DNA from: Brachypterus glaber
Taxonomy: Eukaryota; Arthropoda; Insecta; Coleoptera; Kateretidae
Length of the DNA stretch: 64,000 nucleotides
Assembly: GCA_958510825.1 (NCBI GenBank)
Contig: OY294048.1
Location: 24,163,283-24,227,282, forward strand
Direction: 5' to 3'
Shown here: piece after piece, positions 1-11,392 of the stretch
Layout of the letters: each line of letters begins with the position of its first letter
Position numbering within the stretch: the stretch's first letter is position 1
Position numbers and translations under genes: made by a program
The notes under the pieces: generated by a model
What the model saw: the letters and a program-made list of their open reading frames with translations, nothing else
Databases searched by the model: none
Told to the model about the DNA's origin: nothing

Positions 1-504
1 TGGCTAAGTATTTATTTTTTATGTATCTATAAGCATGTAAAGTCTTATCGTTGCAGGCGATTTAGCCCAAAATGCGATACCCTCCTTTAAAGGAAATTTT
101 GCTTTAAGTTTAAAACCGGTTCTTAACCGGTTATTGCTTGCGTGTTTTAACCAAAAACCTGTCTGAGGTAATTTCCGCAACCTGTTAACCGAACACCGGT
201 TATTGCCTATAGTTTTCCATCTCTATTTTTTTTTGTTTAGTGAACGCCTTGTGAAATAAAATTTGCAACGAATCCGTAACTTAGCCTAGATCATTGTTAA
301 AAACTTGATCCAATAAACATTTGTGTTACGTAACATTTTTACTGATACCCCCCCCTCTATAACACAGCGTAACGTTTTTGAGAACCCCCCCCTAGAGCGT
401 TACGTAATACTTGAACGTTCCCTTTCAAAGGGTCTACCCAAGCAACAAAATAGGTAAAAAAGTAAACACAAAATCTAATATCAATTGATATTTTTGCCAA
501 AATA
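1..504. other. Intergenic DNA with GTTACGTAAC-type repeat
   Basis: No coding region is convincing here. Around 325-410 there are C-rich runs next to GTTACGTAAC and its variant GCGTTACGTAAT, a near-palindromic pattern that suggests a short degenerate repeat or MITE fragment. No terminal repeats could be defined. Confidence 0.3.
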
Positions 505-527
505 GGTAGTAGTAGTAGTAGTAGTAA
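505..527. repeat. (AGT)n microsatellite
   Basis: About seven uninterrupted AGT units. The apparent short ORF crossing it on the minus strand has no protein character. Confidence 0.85.
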
Positions 528-957
528 GGGTGGGGAGGCTACAAGCCAGGCAACTAGGCCATTATGGAACTTTTTGCCAGCCCCGAGCTGTACCAGCCAC
601 ATATCTACTCTACACCCTGCCTAAATAATAATAATAATAATAATAATAATCTTTATTGACCAACGGTATACACCAATGACAGGACAAGTATATATAAATA
701 TCTATAAATATGATACAAAATATACACATAAATAAATTTTTGAATTGCAAAAATACAAAATATATCTATCAATAAATACAAATAAAATATTAATAAAAAA
801 TATTATGCGGGATTAGAATTTTCACTATAAAGAATTTGACCTAGACCACTAAAATTAATATCAATATAATTGCTTAAGCAATTGAAATTATTGCACATGA
901 TATACACCGGAGATTTGTAAAGAATATTAGTCCTGTCAGAAGAGATAGAAAATATGC

Positions 958-2120
958 CTACTTGACTTGAGTTACCACGTACCATTTTAGTCTATTTGCA
1001 TTACAACAAGAATTAATCTTATCTAATTCTTGTTGAAGATTAAAACAATCTATAATATTTGAAATAACACAAAATATTTTTAAGTCATCAGCAAACATAA
1101 GCTTGAAACAAACCAAAATCAACAGCAGATTATTTATAAATATTAAAAACAACAAAGGGCCCAAGTTAGACCCTTGTGGATACCAGATGTAGGTGAAATT
1201 AAAATTGAATTAATGCCGTTATAGTGCACAAATTGTAACCTATTAAGCAAGTAAGACTCAAATAGAAGAAGTAACATCGGGCTAAACCCTATGCATTTTA
1301 GAGTATGTAACAGTACATAATGATCGATTTGATCGAATGCTTTCATTATGTCTGTGTATATGACGTCCACTTGTCTACCCCTGTCAACATTTTCTATAAC
1401 AATGTCATTGAAACTGGCAAGGTTGGTAACAGTAGACCTTTTTTGCATGAAACCATGCTGTTAGGTGATAACATACTCTTTACATCGTTATAAATATACT
1501 TGTAAAGAACACTTTCAAATACTTTTGCGAAATTTCATATAATTGAAATAGGGCGGTAATTACCAACATTGCCAGGATCACCTGACTTTAACACAGGACA
1601 AACCCTCGATATCTTCCACAAATCAGGAAAAGTACTCGACTTTAACATAAGATTAAATAATACTAGGAACTTTATCGACACCCGATGTCATACTATTCTT
1701 AAGTTTTTTACACGCTAATAAAATGTCTTTTTCTGATATACGTGAAAGATTAATAGTTAAATTCTCACTATTGTTAAAATCAAAGTTGTTATTTGGAGAC
1801 GATTGCTTGTATACACTAGAGAAATATTCTGCAAATCCATCTACTATAGACTGGGGGTTCTCATATACTTTATCATCGAATTTCATTTTACCAGGAATGC
1901 GAGTAGATTTCTTCTTAGAGTTTATATATGACCAAAATTTACTAGGGTCAGTTTGAAGTGACTCTTCAACTGTTCTTAAATAACTTGTATGTGCTTGGGA
2001 TATATCATATTTTATTTCGGAAGGTAGTCGTTTAAATTTGTTGAGGGAGTATAAACTATGGGTGTTTCTGTAATGTCTAAAAGCCGTCTCTTTTTTACGG
2101 ATTTTTTTTATAATGTCCAT
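958..2120 (-). pseudogene. LINE A reverse transcriptase (broken)
   Basis: Three minus-strand pieces in different frames cover the RT. 2120-1653 is the linker before RT with a W-x-Y-I-N-S-K-K segment. 1448-1143 has the block with the first catalytic Asp (VIYTDIMKAFDQIDH) and the thumb-proximal NG block. 1164-958 has GPLLFLIFINNL followed by the FADD catalytic box. About 200 bp between 1653 and 1448, which should carry the NYRPISLL region, are open in no frame. The YADD-equivalent box is intact, so death came from frameshifts, not active-site loss. Confidence 0.8.
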
Positions 2121-2529
2121 TGTAAACCAAGATGGGTATTTTCTTGCAGATTTGCCTTTAGGTTTATATAGAGGTACATACTGGTCAAAGGCATATTCTA
2201 ATATTCGGTAAAAATATGTACATGCTTCGTTAATATCAGCAAATTTATCAAGCTCAGACCAGTTAATGTTTCCAAGATGATTATATAAACCTAAGAAATT
2301 TGCTTTTTTAAAGTTATATGATTTCTCGTTATTATTATTTACAAAATTATTCGGTTTTGATCTAGTAACCTCTAGAAATACATCTAATGGTGGATGGTGT
2401 GAATCTGTATGAACTATGCCATCCGACTCGACAACCTCACATTTAACATTTATAAAACTAAATCTAATAATCTATTTAGTGCATTTGGCACTGTATTAAA
2501 TTGAGATAATTCAGTATTAGATAATAAAT

Positions 2530-3251
2530 TTAAAAAAGTGTTACAATAACTGTCGTGTAGATCAGGATTATTAAATTAAAACGAGTAATATTAAAATCTC
2601 CTAGAAAAATTACATTTGTGTTGTAAAGACATTCACTAATAGATAATAAATTAAAAAAATCCTCGAAATCATCATGAAGTATATCATGTGCAATATAAAT
2701 ACAAATTATTACTAAATACAAATTACCAAAATCTATTTTACAGCCTACGATTTCAATATTATTTTTATGATAGTTATTTGTTATAAATGACAGGTCCAAT
2801 TGTAGTACATTAAGTTCAGGTTTTGTTGCTATTAGAACTCCGCCATATCGTGTAGATTAGGATTATTAAAACGAGTAATATTAAAATCTCCTAGAAAAAT
2901 TACATTTGTGTTGTAAAGACATTCACTAATAGATAATAAATTAAAAAAATCCTCGAAATCATCATGAAGTATATCATGTGCAATATAAATACAAATTATT
3001 ACTAAATACAAATTACCAAAATCTATTTTACAGCCTACGATTTCAATATTATTTTTATGATAGTTATTTGTTATAAATGACAGGTCCAATTGTAGTACAT
3101 TAAGTTCAGGTTTTGTTGCTATTAGAACTCCGCCATATCGTCGGTCGCAGCGAAAAACATTATACATCTCACCAAATAATTCCGATGACTCTACGTCCGA
3201 GTGAATCCAAGTTTTAGATAGGCATAATATATCTGCATCGCTATCCGACAC
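2530..3251 (-). pseudogene. LINE A apurinic-type endonuclease (duplicated, broken)
   Basis: The minus-strand 139-residue frame starting at 3251 reads as an exonuclease-endonuclease-phosphatase domain: LCLSKTWIHSD near the N-terminus (the conserved E of the usual ETW is S-K-T here), a GGV segment, and FLGDFNIT with the catalytic GDFN. The stretch is repeated immediately downstream (2530-2799) by a tandem duplication, which splits the domain. The C-terminal SDH motif is not recovered. Confidence 0.75.
2554..3138. repeat. 295/290-bp direct tandem duplication inside LINE A
   Basis: Copy 1 spans 2554-2848 and copy 2 spans 2849-3138. They are nearly identical over their length; copy 1 has five extra bases (AAATT) near its left end. 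The joint falls at CGCCATAT/CGTGTAGAT. Near-identity of the copies shows a recent event after the LINE was already resident. Confidence 0.9.
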
Positions 3252-3405
3252 GGCAGCATAGACAGTATTTATTTTTGTATTTAAACCTCTGACATTTTGG
3301 TAAAAAAATTTTAATGTAGTATTATGCGGAGGGCCATGTACGGGTATTATAGGCTTAGTTTCTGACAGTTGTATCGTCTCGAAAGAATTTGAATTTTTTA
3401 ACTAA

Positions 3406-3612
3406 TCACCCCTCAGGCCAGTTATTCGCATTTAACATAAGAGGTAACATGTTGTAATTAGCTGTAATTTTAAATGCTTCTGATTTAGAATTTTTCCATT
3501 TGGGAAGAGATTCAACTTCGATATGTTTTTTCGGAAATGTCTGATTAATATAGCGCTTCATTTTGTCTAAGGTGGTATTAGCTGCAATGCGCCCAACATA
3601 CATATGTATTTT
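3406..3612 (-). pseudogene. LINE A ORF1 C-terminal domain
   Basis: The minus-strand frame from about 3612 to 3406 reads IHMYVGRIAANTTLDKMKRY, later a K-S-E-A-F-K-I core and a terminal N-W-P-E-G. The same arrangement ending in a W-P-x-G motif occurs at the ORF1 C-termini of LINE Y (19943-20200) and LINE Z (28650-28850), so I read it as the conserved ORF1 C-terminal domain that precedes the endonuclease ORF. Function is unknown to me. It ends in a stop near 3406. Confidence 0.6.
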
Positions 3613-3940
3613 TCGAGGAACAGCGGCGATAGCCCAGTAAAGCTGCCGGACCTCCTTATAAAGGTCGCGATATCTGTCCAGACAAGGGTACGCAACTCCT
3701 CTCTTCGGAACGTTGCCACTCCGAAGATCTCCTGTCGTATTCTGCCGAACCGATCGCATTGTCCTAGGAAATGGAAGGGCGATTCTTCGTCTATCCCGCA
3801 ACCCGAACAGACGGGGTCGTTATCCACCTTAATCTTGAACAGGTGCCTTCTTAGTCCACAGTGAACCGTAAGGATCCCTGTGAGTTGGCTGATCGTGGCT
3901 CGGCTTCTTCCTAGTAGCCACGCGGTTTTTGACTAGCTTG
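3613..3940 (-). pseudogene. I-group LINE ORF2 C-terminus (fragment)
   Basis: On the minus strand the reading is a post-RNase H tail: a GRSRATISQLTG segment, then a loop leading to a C-x2-C-x(n)-H-x(n)-C motif (VCSGCG ... FHFLGQC) at about 3800-3740. This layout is standard at the ORF2 C-terminus of I-, R1- and Loa-type LINEs. It needs at least one frameshift (around 3830) to be read through. It joins LINE A at about 3612. Confidence 0.7.
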
Positions 3941-4369
3941 GATAGAAAAGGAATGTCTCATTTATTATTTAAATCAATTATTGTTATAAATAATAATGAG
4001 TTTTACTTAAGTGTTACGGAGCGTAGACGTAGGTTGTCAATTAAACACAGATTTAGATGGAAGAAGAAAGAGATAGATATATTTTCAGCTTTTATACATT
4101 TTATGGATGTGTCTAAAAACACGGCAACTGTTACAATAATATTATAAATATAAACTCATGACATCCCCTTCTTTTACTATCTAGTATATATACAATAATA
4201 ATAACAATAATAAATATATAAAAATTATTTACAAAAATGTACACAAATTAACATTTACATTTTAACATAAAATTTACATTTACATTTTTACATAAAAATT
4301 CACATTTACCTTTTTACATAAAAACATATAACATTACATTGTCAACACACTTCTAAAATCAGTCTTTTA
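3941..4369. other. AT-rich spacer with repeated ACATTTACATTTTnACATAAAA
   Basis: No supported gene. Around 4245-4325 a roughly 30-bp phrase built from ACATTTAC and TTTACATAAAA recurs about three times. The 72-residue plus-strand ORF here has no recognisable features. Confidence 0.4.
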
Positions 4370-5894
4370 TAAGTCTAAAATATTCCGTAGTTTTATTACC
4401 CTACCATACCTTGAAACATTTTCATAAGTTAAATTATTTGAAACTAATTCGTCATTTGAACTTTGTAAACTACTACCAACGATATCGTCATTAACAACTT
4501 CGTTAACAATAACCTCGTCAACAATCCTAGGATCATCAACGGTGTTATTACCAACAATTTCATTGTTAACAACAATCTCATTGCTTACATTTTGATTTTA
4601 AATTTTTACATTATAGAAAATTTTATTAGTCTCAAAGTTTCCTAAATCACTATTTATTTTAATATCTTTATAAACATTTATATCACAGTCATTTTTAATA
4701 TTTATATTTATTTGTTGTTTTTATTTATTTTATTTAGATATTTTTTATTTCAAGTTAATATTTTATTATTTTCATATTTTTTACATTTATAAGTTCTAGG
4801 AGCTACAACTTCTAGCACAACACCTTGCTTCCATTCTTTTTTATTAAAATTTTGAATCATAATTTGATCACCTACTTTTAAATCTGGCAAATCTCTACTT
4901 TTTTGGTCATAATAATATTTTTCTAAACTTTTCTTTTCTTGCAAGGAGTTTTTAATTTTATTTAAATTTTGAACTTTAGGTTTAAGCAGTTTATCTTTTA
5001 CTGGTAAAATACCTCTTAGTCGTCTTGAATTTAATATTTGAGCTGGGCTCGGTATTTTAGCTGAAATAGGAGTGTTGCGAAACTCTAGCATACATAAATA
5101 AGGATCATCATTACTCTCATGAGCTTTTAAAAGTAATTTTTTAACATCTTGAATTACCCGCTCAATTTGACCATTACTCTGACTATGACCCGGACTGCTA
5201 GTGATATGTTGAAAATTATAAAATTTTGCAAAATTTTTAAATTCTTGACTATTAAAACAAGGTCCATTGTCAGAGCAAACAATCTTTGAAATTCCTTGCC
5301 TAGAAAAGATATTTTTCATTTGCAAAATGATAATTTTACTAGTCAAGGAAAAACAATAAGCAATTTCAACAAATTTTGAAAAATAATCAATTAGTATTAA
5401 ATAATCGTTTCCTTTTATGTATGCTAGGTCTACACCTACTTTTTCCAAGGACGACTTGGTACTTTATGAGGCATTAAAGATTCTTTTGGATTTGACTTTT
5501 TATATTTGTTACAAATTTCACAACTGGAAATAACATTATCAATATCATTTGACATGCCAGGCCAAAATAGAAGTTCGATAGCTCTCAATTTACATTTTTC
5601 TTGGCCCAAATGACCTAAATGGATATATGTTAACATTTCTTTTCTTAAACTTTGTGGAATCAAAATTCTATTATTTTTAAAAATTAAATTATCTGAAAAA
5701 CTTAAATCTTGTCTAAAATTCCAATACATTTTTAAATTGTCATTTAAATCTTTTTTATTTTCTGGAAAACCTGTTTTTATTATATGTTTTAAATCAGCTA
5801 AACCTTTGTCTTTAATAGTTTCATTTTTTATTTTAATTAGTTTGTCATTTGACACTTTAACATCAAAAATGCCTTTTGAATTCATATAAATCAC
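4370..5894 (-). pseudogene. gypsy-3 integrase
   Basis: The frame 5894-5436 holds the linker and the zinc-binding H-x3-H...C-x2-C domain (HLGHLGQEK ... SCEICNKY). The frame 5448-4750 continues with the catalytic core: first Asp in KVGVDLAY, second in IVCSDNGPCF and the Glu in NGQIERV, that is an intact D,D-35-E triad. It ends with an LPDLKVGDQIMIQN-type C-terminal beta domain. One frameshift near 5440 separates the halves. Another shift near 4750 leads to a tail around 4450-4372 rich in N and R (ENVSRYGRVIKL), typical of gypsy pol ends. The protein would cut and join element DNA into the genome; it is not expressible as it stands. Confidence 0.85.
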
Positions 5895-5900
5895 ATGTCC
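4370..5900 (-). mobile_element. Ty3/gypsy remnant (gypsy-3), integrase region only
   Basis: Minus-strand remnant carrying only the pol C-terminal part. No LTR was identified at either end. Upstream of about 5900 the sequence becomes non-coding at a 161-bp duplication. It is a different lineage from the two larger gypsy elements in the window: no macrodomain lies before its integrase in what is left, although that region may simply have been lost. Confidence 0.8.
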
Positions 5901-5928
5901 TGAAAAACTTTAAAAATTTTCGCCTGCG

Positions 5929-6239
5929 GCGCTAAACTTGATTACAATTACAATTTTAAATACTGAATTTTCTAAAATTTGCATCTAAAGTTCTGAGGTG
6001 CGAGAACATAAAATTTCTAAAAAAATCAGCTGCAACGCTAAATGTGCATTTTACAAAGCTTCTTCTGTCTGTTTATTTAAACGCTAAAAGCGCTAAACTT
6101 GATTGCAATTACAATTTTAAATACTGAATTTTCTAAAATTTGCATCTAAAGTTCTGAGGTGCGAGAACATAAAATTTCTAAAAAAATCAGCTGCAACGCT
6201 AAATGTGCATTTTACAAAGCTTCTTCTGTCTGTTTATTT
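5929..6239. repeat. 161-bp direct tandem duplication
   Basis: Copy 1 is 5929-6089, copy 2 is 6090-6239. Both begin GCGCTAAACTTGAT and contain the phrase GAGGTGCGAGAACATAAAAT. A third partial start (GCGGCGCTAAATTTAATTAC) is at 6320. The copies are almost identical. No coding content. Confidence 0.9.
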
Positions 6240-6498
6240 TTTTTTAATAAATTGTTTTTTTTTAATTTTTTTAAAAAATTCTGTAACAATGCAGGACCTT
6301 AAAAATTAAAAAAAAAATCTGCGGCGCTAAATTTAATTACCACCAATGTAAAAAGGTCTGGCTATGCCCTTGTCAAAAACTATTTATCAGTAATGTTAAA
6401 AAGCCTATAAGTTTTTCACCCTATAAAAAATTATTTGGCCATCCCTGGCTTAGTCCCCCAAATAAAAATCCTATAGTTAAAAACTACTTCTGTAATCA

Positions 6499-6738
6499 GG
6501 GTGGCCACAGAATTTTATTTGGAAAATTCCCTGACTTTTACCCGATTTTGAAAAAAAGTTCCCTGACAAATTTTCATATTTTCACTGACTTTTTTGTTTT
6601 TTAGGTAAAAAATATATGAAACAAAAAAGGTATAAAATAAAAAAATAAAATTCCAGGTTTTTCAATAAAATTCCCTGATTTTTAAATAAAATTTCCTGAC
6701 AAATTAAATTCCCTGACTTTCCTGACATGTGGCCAAAC
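6499..6738. mobile_element. Putative MITE with GGTGGCCAC termini
   Basis: The left end GGGTGGCCACAG at 6499 is matched in inverted orientation by ACATGTGGCCAAACC ending at 6738. The interior repeats variants of CCCTGACTTTT/CCCTGACAAATT in tandem. Non-coding and 240 bp long, consistent with a non-autonomous DNA element. Target duplication not clear. Confidence 0.5.
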
Positions 6739-6739
6739 C

Positions 6740-7313
6740 GGTAATACAAATTTAAATATAAATAAAATAAAAACTGAATGTAATACACCTTTATAAAAAA
6801 AAAACGTTTTAAAATATCATATAAAAATATTATTTATATTAATCAAATAAATGTAATTATATTGTATTTATTGTTCATATGAATAGATTACTCGAAAGGA
6901 AAGTGTTTTCCATACTTGTGTGGAAATGTCCATTTCCACACTTGGCTTGCGCCTTGTTTTGCATTTTTACGAAAATCTGTACATTCCTCTATAGTTATCT
7001 AAAAAACTTTTTTTTATTCAATTTTCTTTATAATAAATCTGCAAGAAAAGTTTGATTTTTATTTTATTCAATTTAACGGAAAATCAGTTAAATCAAGAGA
7101 TTTTTATTATAAATTCTGTATCATAGCATTCATATTAGTCAGTAATTAATTTAAAAATGGCTTTTGATTAACCAACAATTTGGCTTTTTTATTTTCCTTA
7201 AAATTTTTTCGTAGTCCGGTTTTTTGACACATCGGTTTGTTGAATAATTTATCTAATGAAAAGTCCAAACCTGCAAAAATATAAAATTCTAAATAATAAA
7301 TCCGCAAAAACAC
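6740..7313. other. AT-rich non-coding DNA
   Basis: No gene. A small hairpin at about 6918-6946 is formed by TGTGGAAATG and CATTTCCACA with a two-base loop. Otherwise only A/T-rich low-complexity sequence. Confidence 0.4.
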
Positions 7314-7459
7314 TGGCTTAGTTTACACCATAGGGACTATATTTTAAGTTCAGTTACTTTTTATCTACCTATCTCTGTTTATCGCGTTCTGTAAACAGAG
7401 ATAGATAGATAAATAGTACATGAACTTAAAATATAGTTCCCATGGTGTTAACTAAGCCA
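7314..7459. mobile_element. Foldback (near-perfect 146-bp palindrome)
   Basis: Left arm 7314-7381 begins TGGCTTAGTTTACACCAT; right arm 7391-7459 ends ATGGTGTTAACTAAGCCA and is its inverted copy with a few mismatches. The loop is about 9 bases. The whole unit would form a 65-bp-stem hairpin when single-stranded, as expected of a foldback-type MITE. Confidence 0.75.
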
Positions 7460-7821
7460 CCATAAGTATGACAGGGGCCAACATTTTCCTTAAAGAGAAT
7501 ATCAGTGCATATAATCATCTCCCCAGTTAGAGAACTAGATAGTTATGTGTGTTAGGGTAGGTGGGTATCTTATATGTTCAGCCTTGATTACACAATAAAA
7601 TAACTTCAACCTGCCCCATCTAGGGAACTTTTTTTTGTTATTGTTTAGTGCCTTTGCCATTAAATTTTCATAAAAAATAATAGTTTTATAGTGAAGTATA
7701 TTATGCTAAAAATACAAATATTTTGCAGTCTTTTTGCACAAAATCATTTTTTTTTAATGTATGGAACTGTATTACAACTGGTTACTTTAACGAAAATTTT
7801 GATAAGCTAAGCTTGATAACA
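7460..7821. other. Non-coding DNA
   Basis: I see no gene, repeat or regulatory signal here beyond T-rich tracts. Confidence 0.4.
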
Positions 7822-8080
7822 GGGTCGGACAACAGGAATTTTAAATTATTTTTAACTTTTGGTGAGTTTCTTTAATACATACCTATGCCGAATAACATTC
7901 TTAGTCTGTGTACACCCTGCTGAAAATGTACGGGTCTGTGCGGGTCTGTGCGGGTATAAAATCAAATCCGGTTTAGTATGTTTAATACCCGTCAAGTCGG
8001 CTTTCACCCATCACAGCGTTTTAGACCCGCAATTTCAGATTTAATTTAAACCTGCACAAGTCTGTTTTAATACGTTTTAA
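7822..8080 (+). repeat. Left end of a satellite-bearing repeat element
   Basis: 7822-7915 (ACAGGAATTTTAAATTATTT ... CCTATGCCGAATAA) has an inverted homologue at about 43656-43745. From 7915 the phrase CCCTGCTGAAAATG then GGGTCTGTGCGGGTATAAA matches, inverted, 43604-43656, and resembles the ends of the small foldback element at 40061-40191. The stretch ends with the satellite phrase CACAAGTCTGTTTTAATAC and the target site of LINE B. Confidence 0.65.
8074..8080. repeat. Target-site duplication of LINE B (left copy)
   Basis: GTTTTAA at 8074-8080 is repeated at 12381-12387 on the other side of LINE B. An uninterrupted satellite monomer reads TACGTTTTAAGTCCGG, so removing 8081-12387 restores the monomer exactly. 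Confidence 0.85.
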
Positions 8081-8372
8081 TAATAATAATAATTAATAAT
8101 AATAATTTATTGTAGATGTACAATTTTTTTACATTTTTCATACAATAACCTAAGCAACATAATGCTTGTATGAATATGTACAAAAAATAATCTTAATTTA
8201 TACGTAATACTAAGTACTAAAAATTAATCTAAGTAAATAATTGACTTAATTCTACTTCTACTGACCAGTGTTAAGGTATAGACATAAAAATAAAATAACA
8301 TTAGTTAAGTGAGATAAAAAAGAGATAAGGGCAAAAGTAAAGCAAAAACGAGCGTACAGGGAAAAGGGGATC

Positions 8373-9978
8373 TTAGAATGGATATTTAAAGTTAATAATA
8401 TCATTTAGAATTATATTTTTTACGTTAGTTTTAAAAAGTTTAATTGTTTTAATTTCTTTTATAATATCGGGCAATTGATTATACAACTTGGAAGCTGCGT
8501 ATAATATAAACCTTTGAGTAAAACATTTTTTAAATAAAGGAATCGCTAAATTATTAAATGTGAATCTGGTGTTGGTAGTAGGGCAATAGGGGATCCTGTT
8601 TTTAAATGCCCATATAAGACACTTAAAAATGTACAATTTTTGAATAGTAAGTACTTTAGCTTCATTATAGAGCAATTCAGTGTTAAATAACTTTTTTACT
8701 TTACTTTATGAAGGATAACTTTAAGAATTGTATTCTGCGTAGTTTGTAGATTAATAAGAGAATTTTTATGAAGCGCACCCCAAATTGAAACACAATAACT
8801 AATAATAGATTCAACAAGAGCCTTATATATAAGAATTAATTCATTTAGTTTTAAAATATTTCTAAGAATATAAAATTTAGGTAAGGTTTGTCTAATTTTA
8901 TTCGAAAGGTAATGTATATGTTTGTCCCAACATAAATGTTGATCTAATAACAAACCTATATATTTAACTTGGTATGTCTTTTCAATTTTTGGGCACTGAC
9001 AATTATTTTTAGTGCAGTCATTACTGTGAATATATAGAAAATTGAAATCGGGTTGACCGTTAATATATGGTGAAAAAGCTAAAAAGTTACTTTTACTTAC
9101 ATTTAGAGAGAGTTTGCTTATTTTGAGCCAGTTACAGACTAAGGAAAGTTCATTTTCCGCTTTATTTCTAACACCCTCCCAACTATTTTCAGAAAAAACC
9201 ATTGCAGTATCATTCGCAAAAGACACAATATGACCAGACATATTTTTTATGCTAGCTATGGAATTTATATAAATTAAAAACAGAATCGGGCCCAGGACCG
9301 TGCCCTGTGGGACTCCCATAATAATCTCTGACTTACTACTAAAACAATTTCCAATTTTTACATTTTGAAATCTACTTGTTAAATAATTTTTTATTAGTTC
9401 GTAAGCAATTCCTCTAATCCCAAGTTTATAGAGCCTTTTTAACAAAATCTTGTGAGACACTGTGTCAAAAGCTTTTGCCAAATCTAAAAATATAGCAATA
9501 CATTTTTTGTCCATTTTAAGATTTTCCATTAAATATGAAAATAAATCTAAAATTGCATCTTCAGTACTCTTTTTTTCTCTGAAACCAAATTGCCTACTGG
9601 TAAGGATTTTGTGTCTAACAAAAAATTTTAACAGCCTATTTTTGACACAGTGCTCGAAGACCTTTGCAAAATTACTTATAAGTGATATTGGCCTATAATT
9701 ATTGGGATTAGAGGAATTTCCATTTTTAAAAATTGGAATCACGGTGGATTCTTTCCATTGCCTTGGAATTATTCCAGAATCTATAGATATATTTATGATG
9801 TGACATAGGGGCGTTAATATTTTACTATGAATTCTTTTAATTAAAATATTAGAGAAGCCGTCTGGTCCTGGGGCCGATTTGTTTTTTAATTTGCTAATAA
9901 TTAAAGTTAACTCATTTTCTGTAACTGGCTCAAAATAAATAGACTCCTGCGCTATTTGAGGTTCGCATATATTATCTT
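8373..9978 (-). pseudogene. LINE B reverse transcriptase
   Basis: On the minus strand the RT runs from about 9978 (KLKNKSAPGPDG) through NYRPISLISNFAKVFE, SRQFGFREKKST, IFLDLAKAFDTVSH, IMGVPQGTVLGPILFLIYIN and a FANDT box at about 9215. The box should read FADDT: the first Asp of the catalytic pair is Asn (AAT), which should abolish polymerase activity. A frameshift near 8690 moves the last 100 residues (8675-8373) to another frame. The track start at 9742 is only the first start-like codon after the stop at 9980; coding clearly continues upstream. Confidence 0.85.
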
Positions 9979-9979
9979 C

Positions 9980-11305
9980 CTACATATCACAATTATTTAT
10001 TTTATCCGACATAATTTTACCGACATTAATAAAAAAATTATTAAATATGTTGCATTTTTCGACATTATCCCTTACTGATCTACCACCATGTTCAATACTT
10101 ATACTACTAATATCTTTCTTTCTATAGGAAGAATTTGTGGCGTCATTAATAAATTCCCATACCTTTTTTTGGTTACCTTTAGCCTCACTGATTTTGTTTT
10201 TATAGTAATTATATTTAGTCGACTTTATTAAATTATTTACTGAATTACGGAAAACGCGGTACTCTTCATTCAAATGGATGTTATTAGGATTTTTTAAAAG
10301 TCTTTTTTTTAATTTGTCTCTATCGTGAATAGCAATAATCAGATCCTGTGTAATCCAGGGTTTAATTTTTTTATGTTCCTTTTTGCTAACATTAATTATT
10401 TTTGTTGATTTTTCTATATATTTATTTAGTATAATTAAAAACGAATTAAGGGCTTGTTGACTACAATCTTTATTTAAAACTTCATTCCAAGACTCGTTAT
10501 TTAAGAAATTATTAAGTTTATTGTAATAAATAACATTCTTAATTTTTGCGCCTAAAACTTCAACTTCACAGTTTTTACTTAAAACAGATAAAAATGTATT
10601 TTAGTGGTCCGATAAATTTGTTTTAACTACAGCGGAACTTAAATTAAAATTAGATTTATTTCTAATAAAAATATGATCTATTACGGTTTTATTTGCTATT
10701 CTAGTTATTTCGTTTATGTAGGATTCAAACCCATTTCCATTTAACAAATCAAGATAATCATTGACCTCTGTTTTATTTAAGTTTTTTAAATCGATGTTAA
10801 TATCACCTAAAAAAAATTCTATCCTATTATTGCACGTTGGAAGTAAATTTTCAAGATTTTTAATATAAGAATTCACATCAATAGAGGGAGGTCTGTATGA
10901 GCCTAAAATACCAACAGTTATGTTATTAAATTTAAAAGTTGCGCGCAAAAGTTTTGTTTCAGTGAAGTTAATAATCTCAACATTGGCAGCTAAATCTTTT
11001 TTTATGTACATAATTAAACCGTCATTCTGGTTTATTTTAGAATTATTATAAAATATGTCAAAATCTGGTATGTTATAAATACTTACATTATTCAAAATCC
11101 AGGTTTCAGATAATACAATTACGTCGATATTTTTTATAAAAGGATTTAGGTAAACAAGAAGCTGATCAAAATTCGCATTAATGCTCCTAACATTAAAGTG
11201 AATACATGTTAGACCAACCTTTTCCCTTACGCAATCCGAGAGATTATCATAAATGTTCGTTTTTATTTCACTTCTATCCAGGGTATTAATTAACTCACTT
11301 GACAT
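9980..11305 (-). pseudogene. LINE B ORF2 endonuclease and linker
   Basis: Starts with ATG at 11305, about 90 bp after the end of ORF1. Residues from about 30 form the endonuclease: HFNVRSINANFDQL, LSETWIL (catalytic E), a GSYRPPS segment, LGDINIDL (GDxN), TVIDHIF, and finally NLSDH at 10601, after which a TAA ends the frame at the residue following the SDH motif. The frame then continues as the linker to a second stop, TAG, at 9980. Both stops look like point mutations. All endonuclease catalytic residues I can recognise are present. Confidence 0.85.
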
Positions 11306-11392
11306 ACCTTAACACTAAAAAAGAAGAGAAAAAAAAAACTTTAATAAATTTAAATAAAGTTCAAACAATATCAAAAATTTATCGTTACGTAA

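Larger units (their letters stand above)
624..3612 (-). mobile_element. LINE A, 5'-truncated Jockey-like non-LTR retrotransposon
   Basis: Read on the minus strand, the element runs from the end of an ORF1-type domain (about 3612) through endonuclease and reverse transcriptase to a 3' tail of AAT-type triplets at 624-650, preceded by a CAATAAAG polyadenylation-like motif. Coding capacity is shattered by frameshifts and by a 295-bp internal duplication, so it is dead. The upstream end abuts the 3' end of another LINE ORF, consistent with 5' truncation on insertion. The style of the RT (a block reading VDVIYTDIMKAFD, then FADD) fits the Jockey group; clade assignment is tentative. Confidence 0.8.

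Noticed and set aside
3929..4147. 72-residue plus-strand ORF
   Set aside because: No motif, AT-rich, overlaps the end of a minus-strand LINE fragment.
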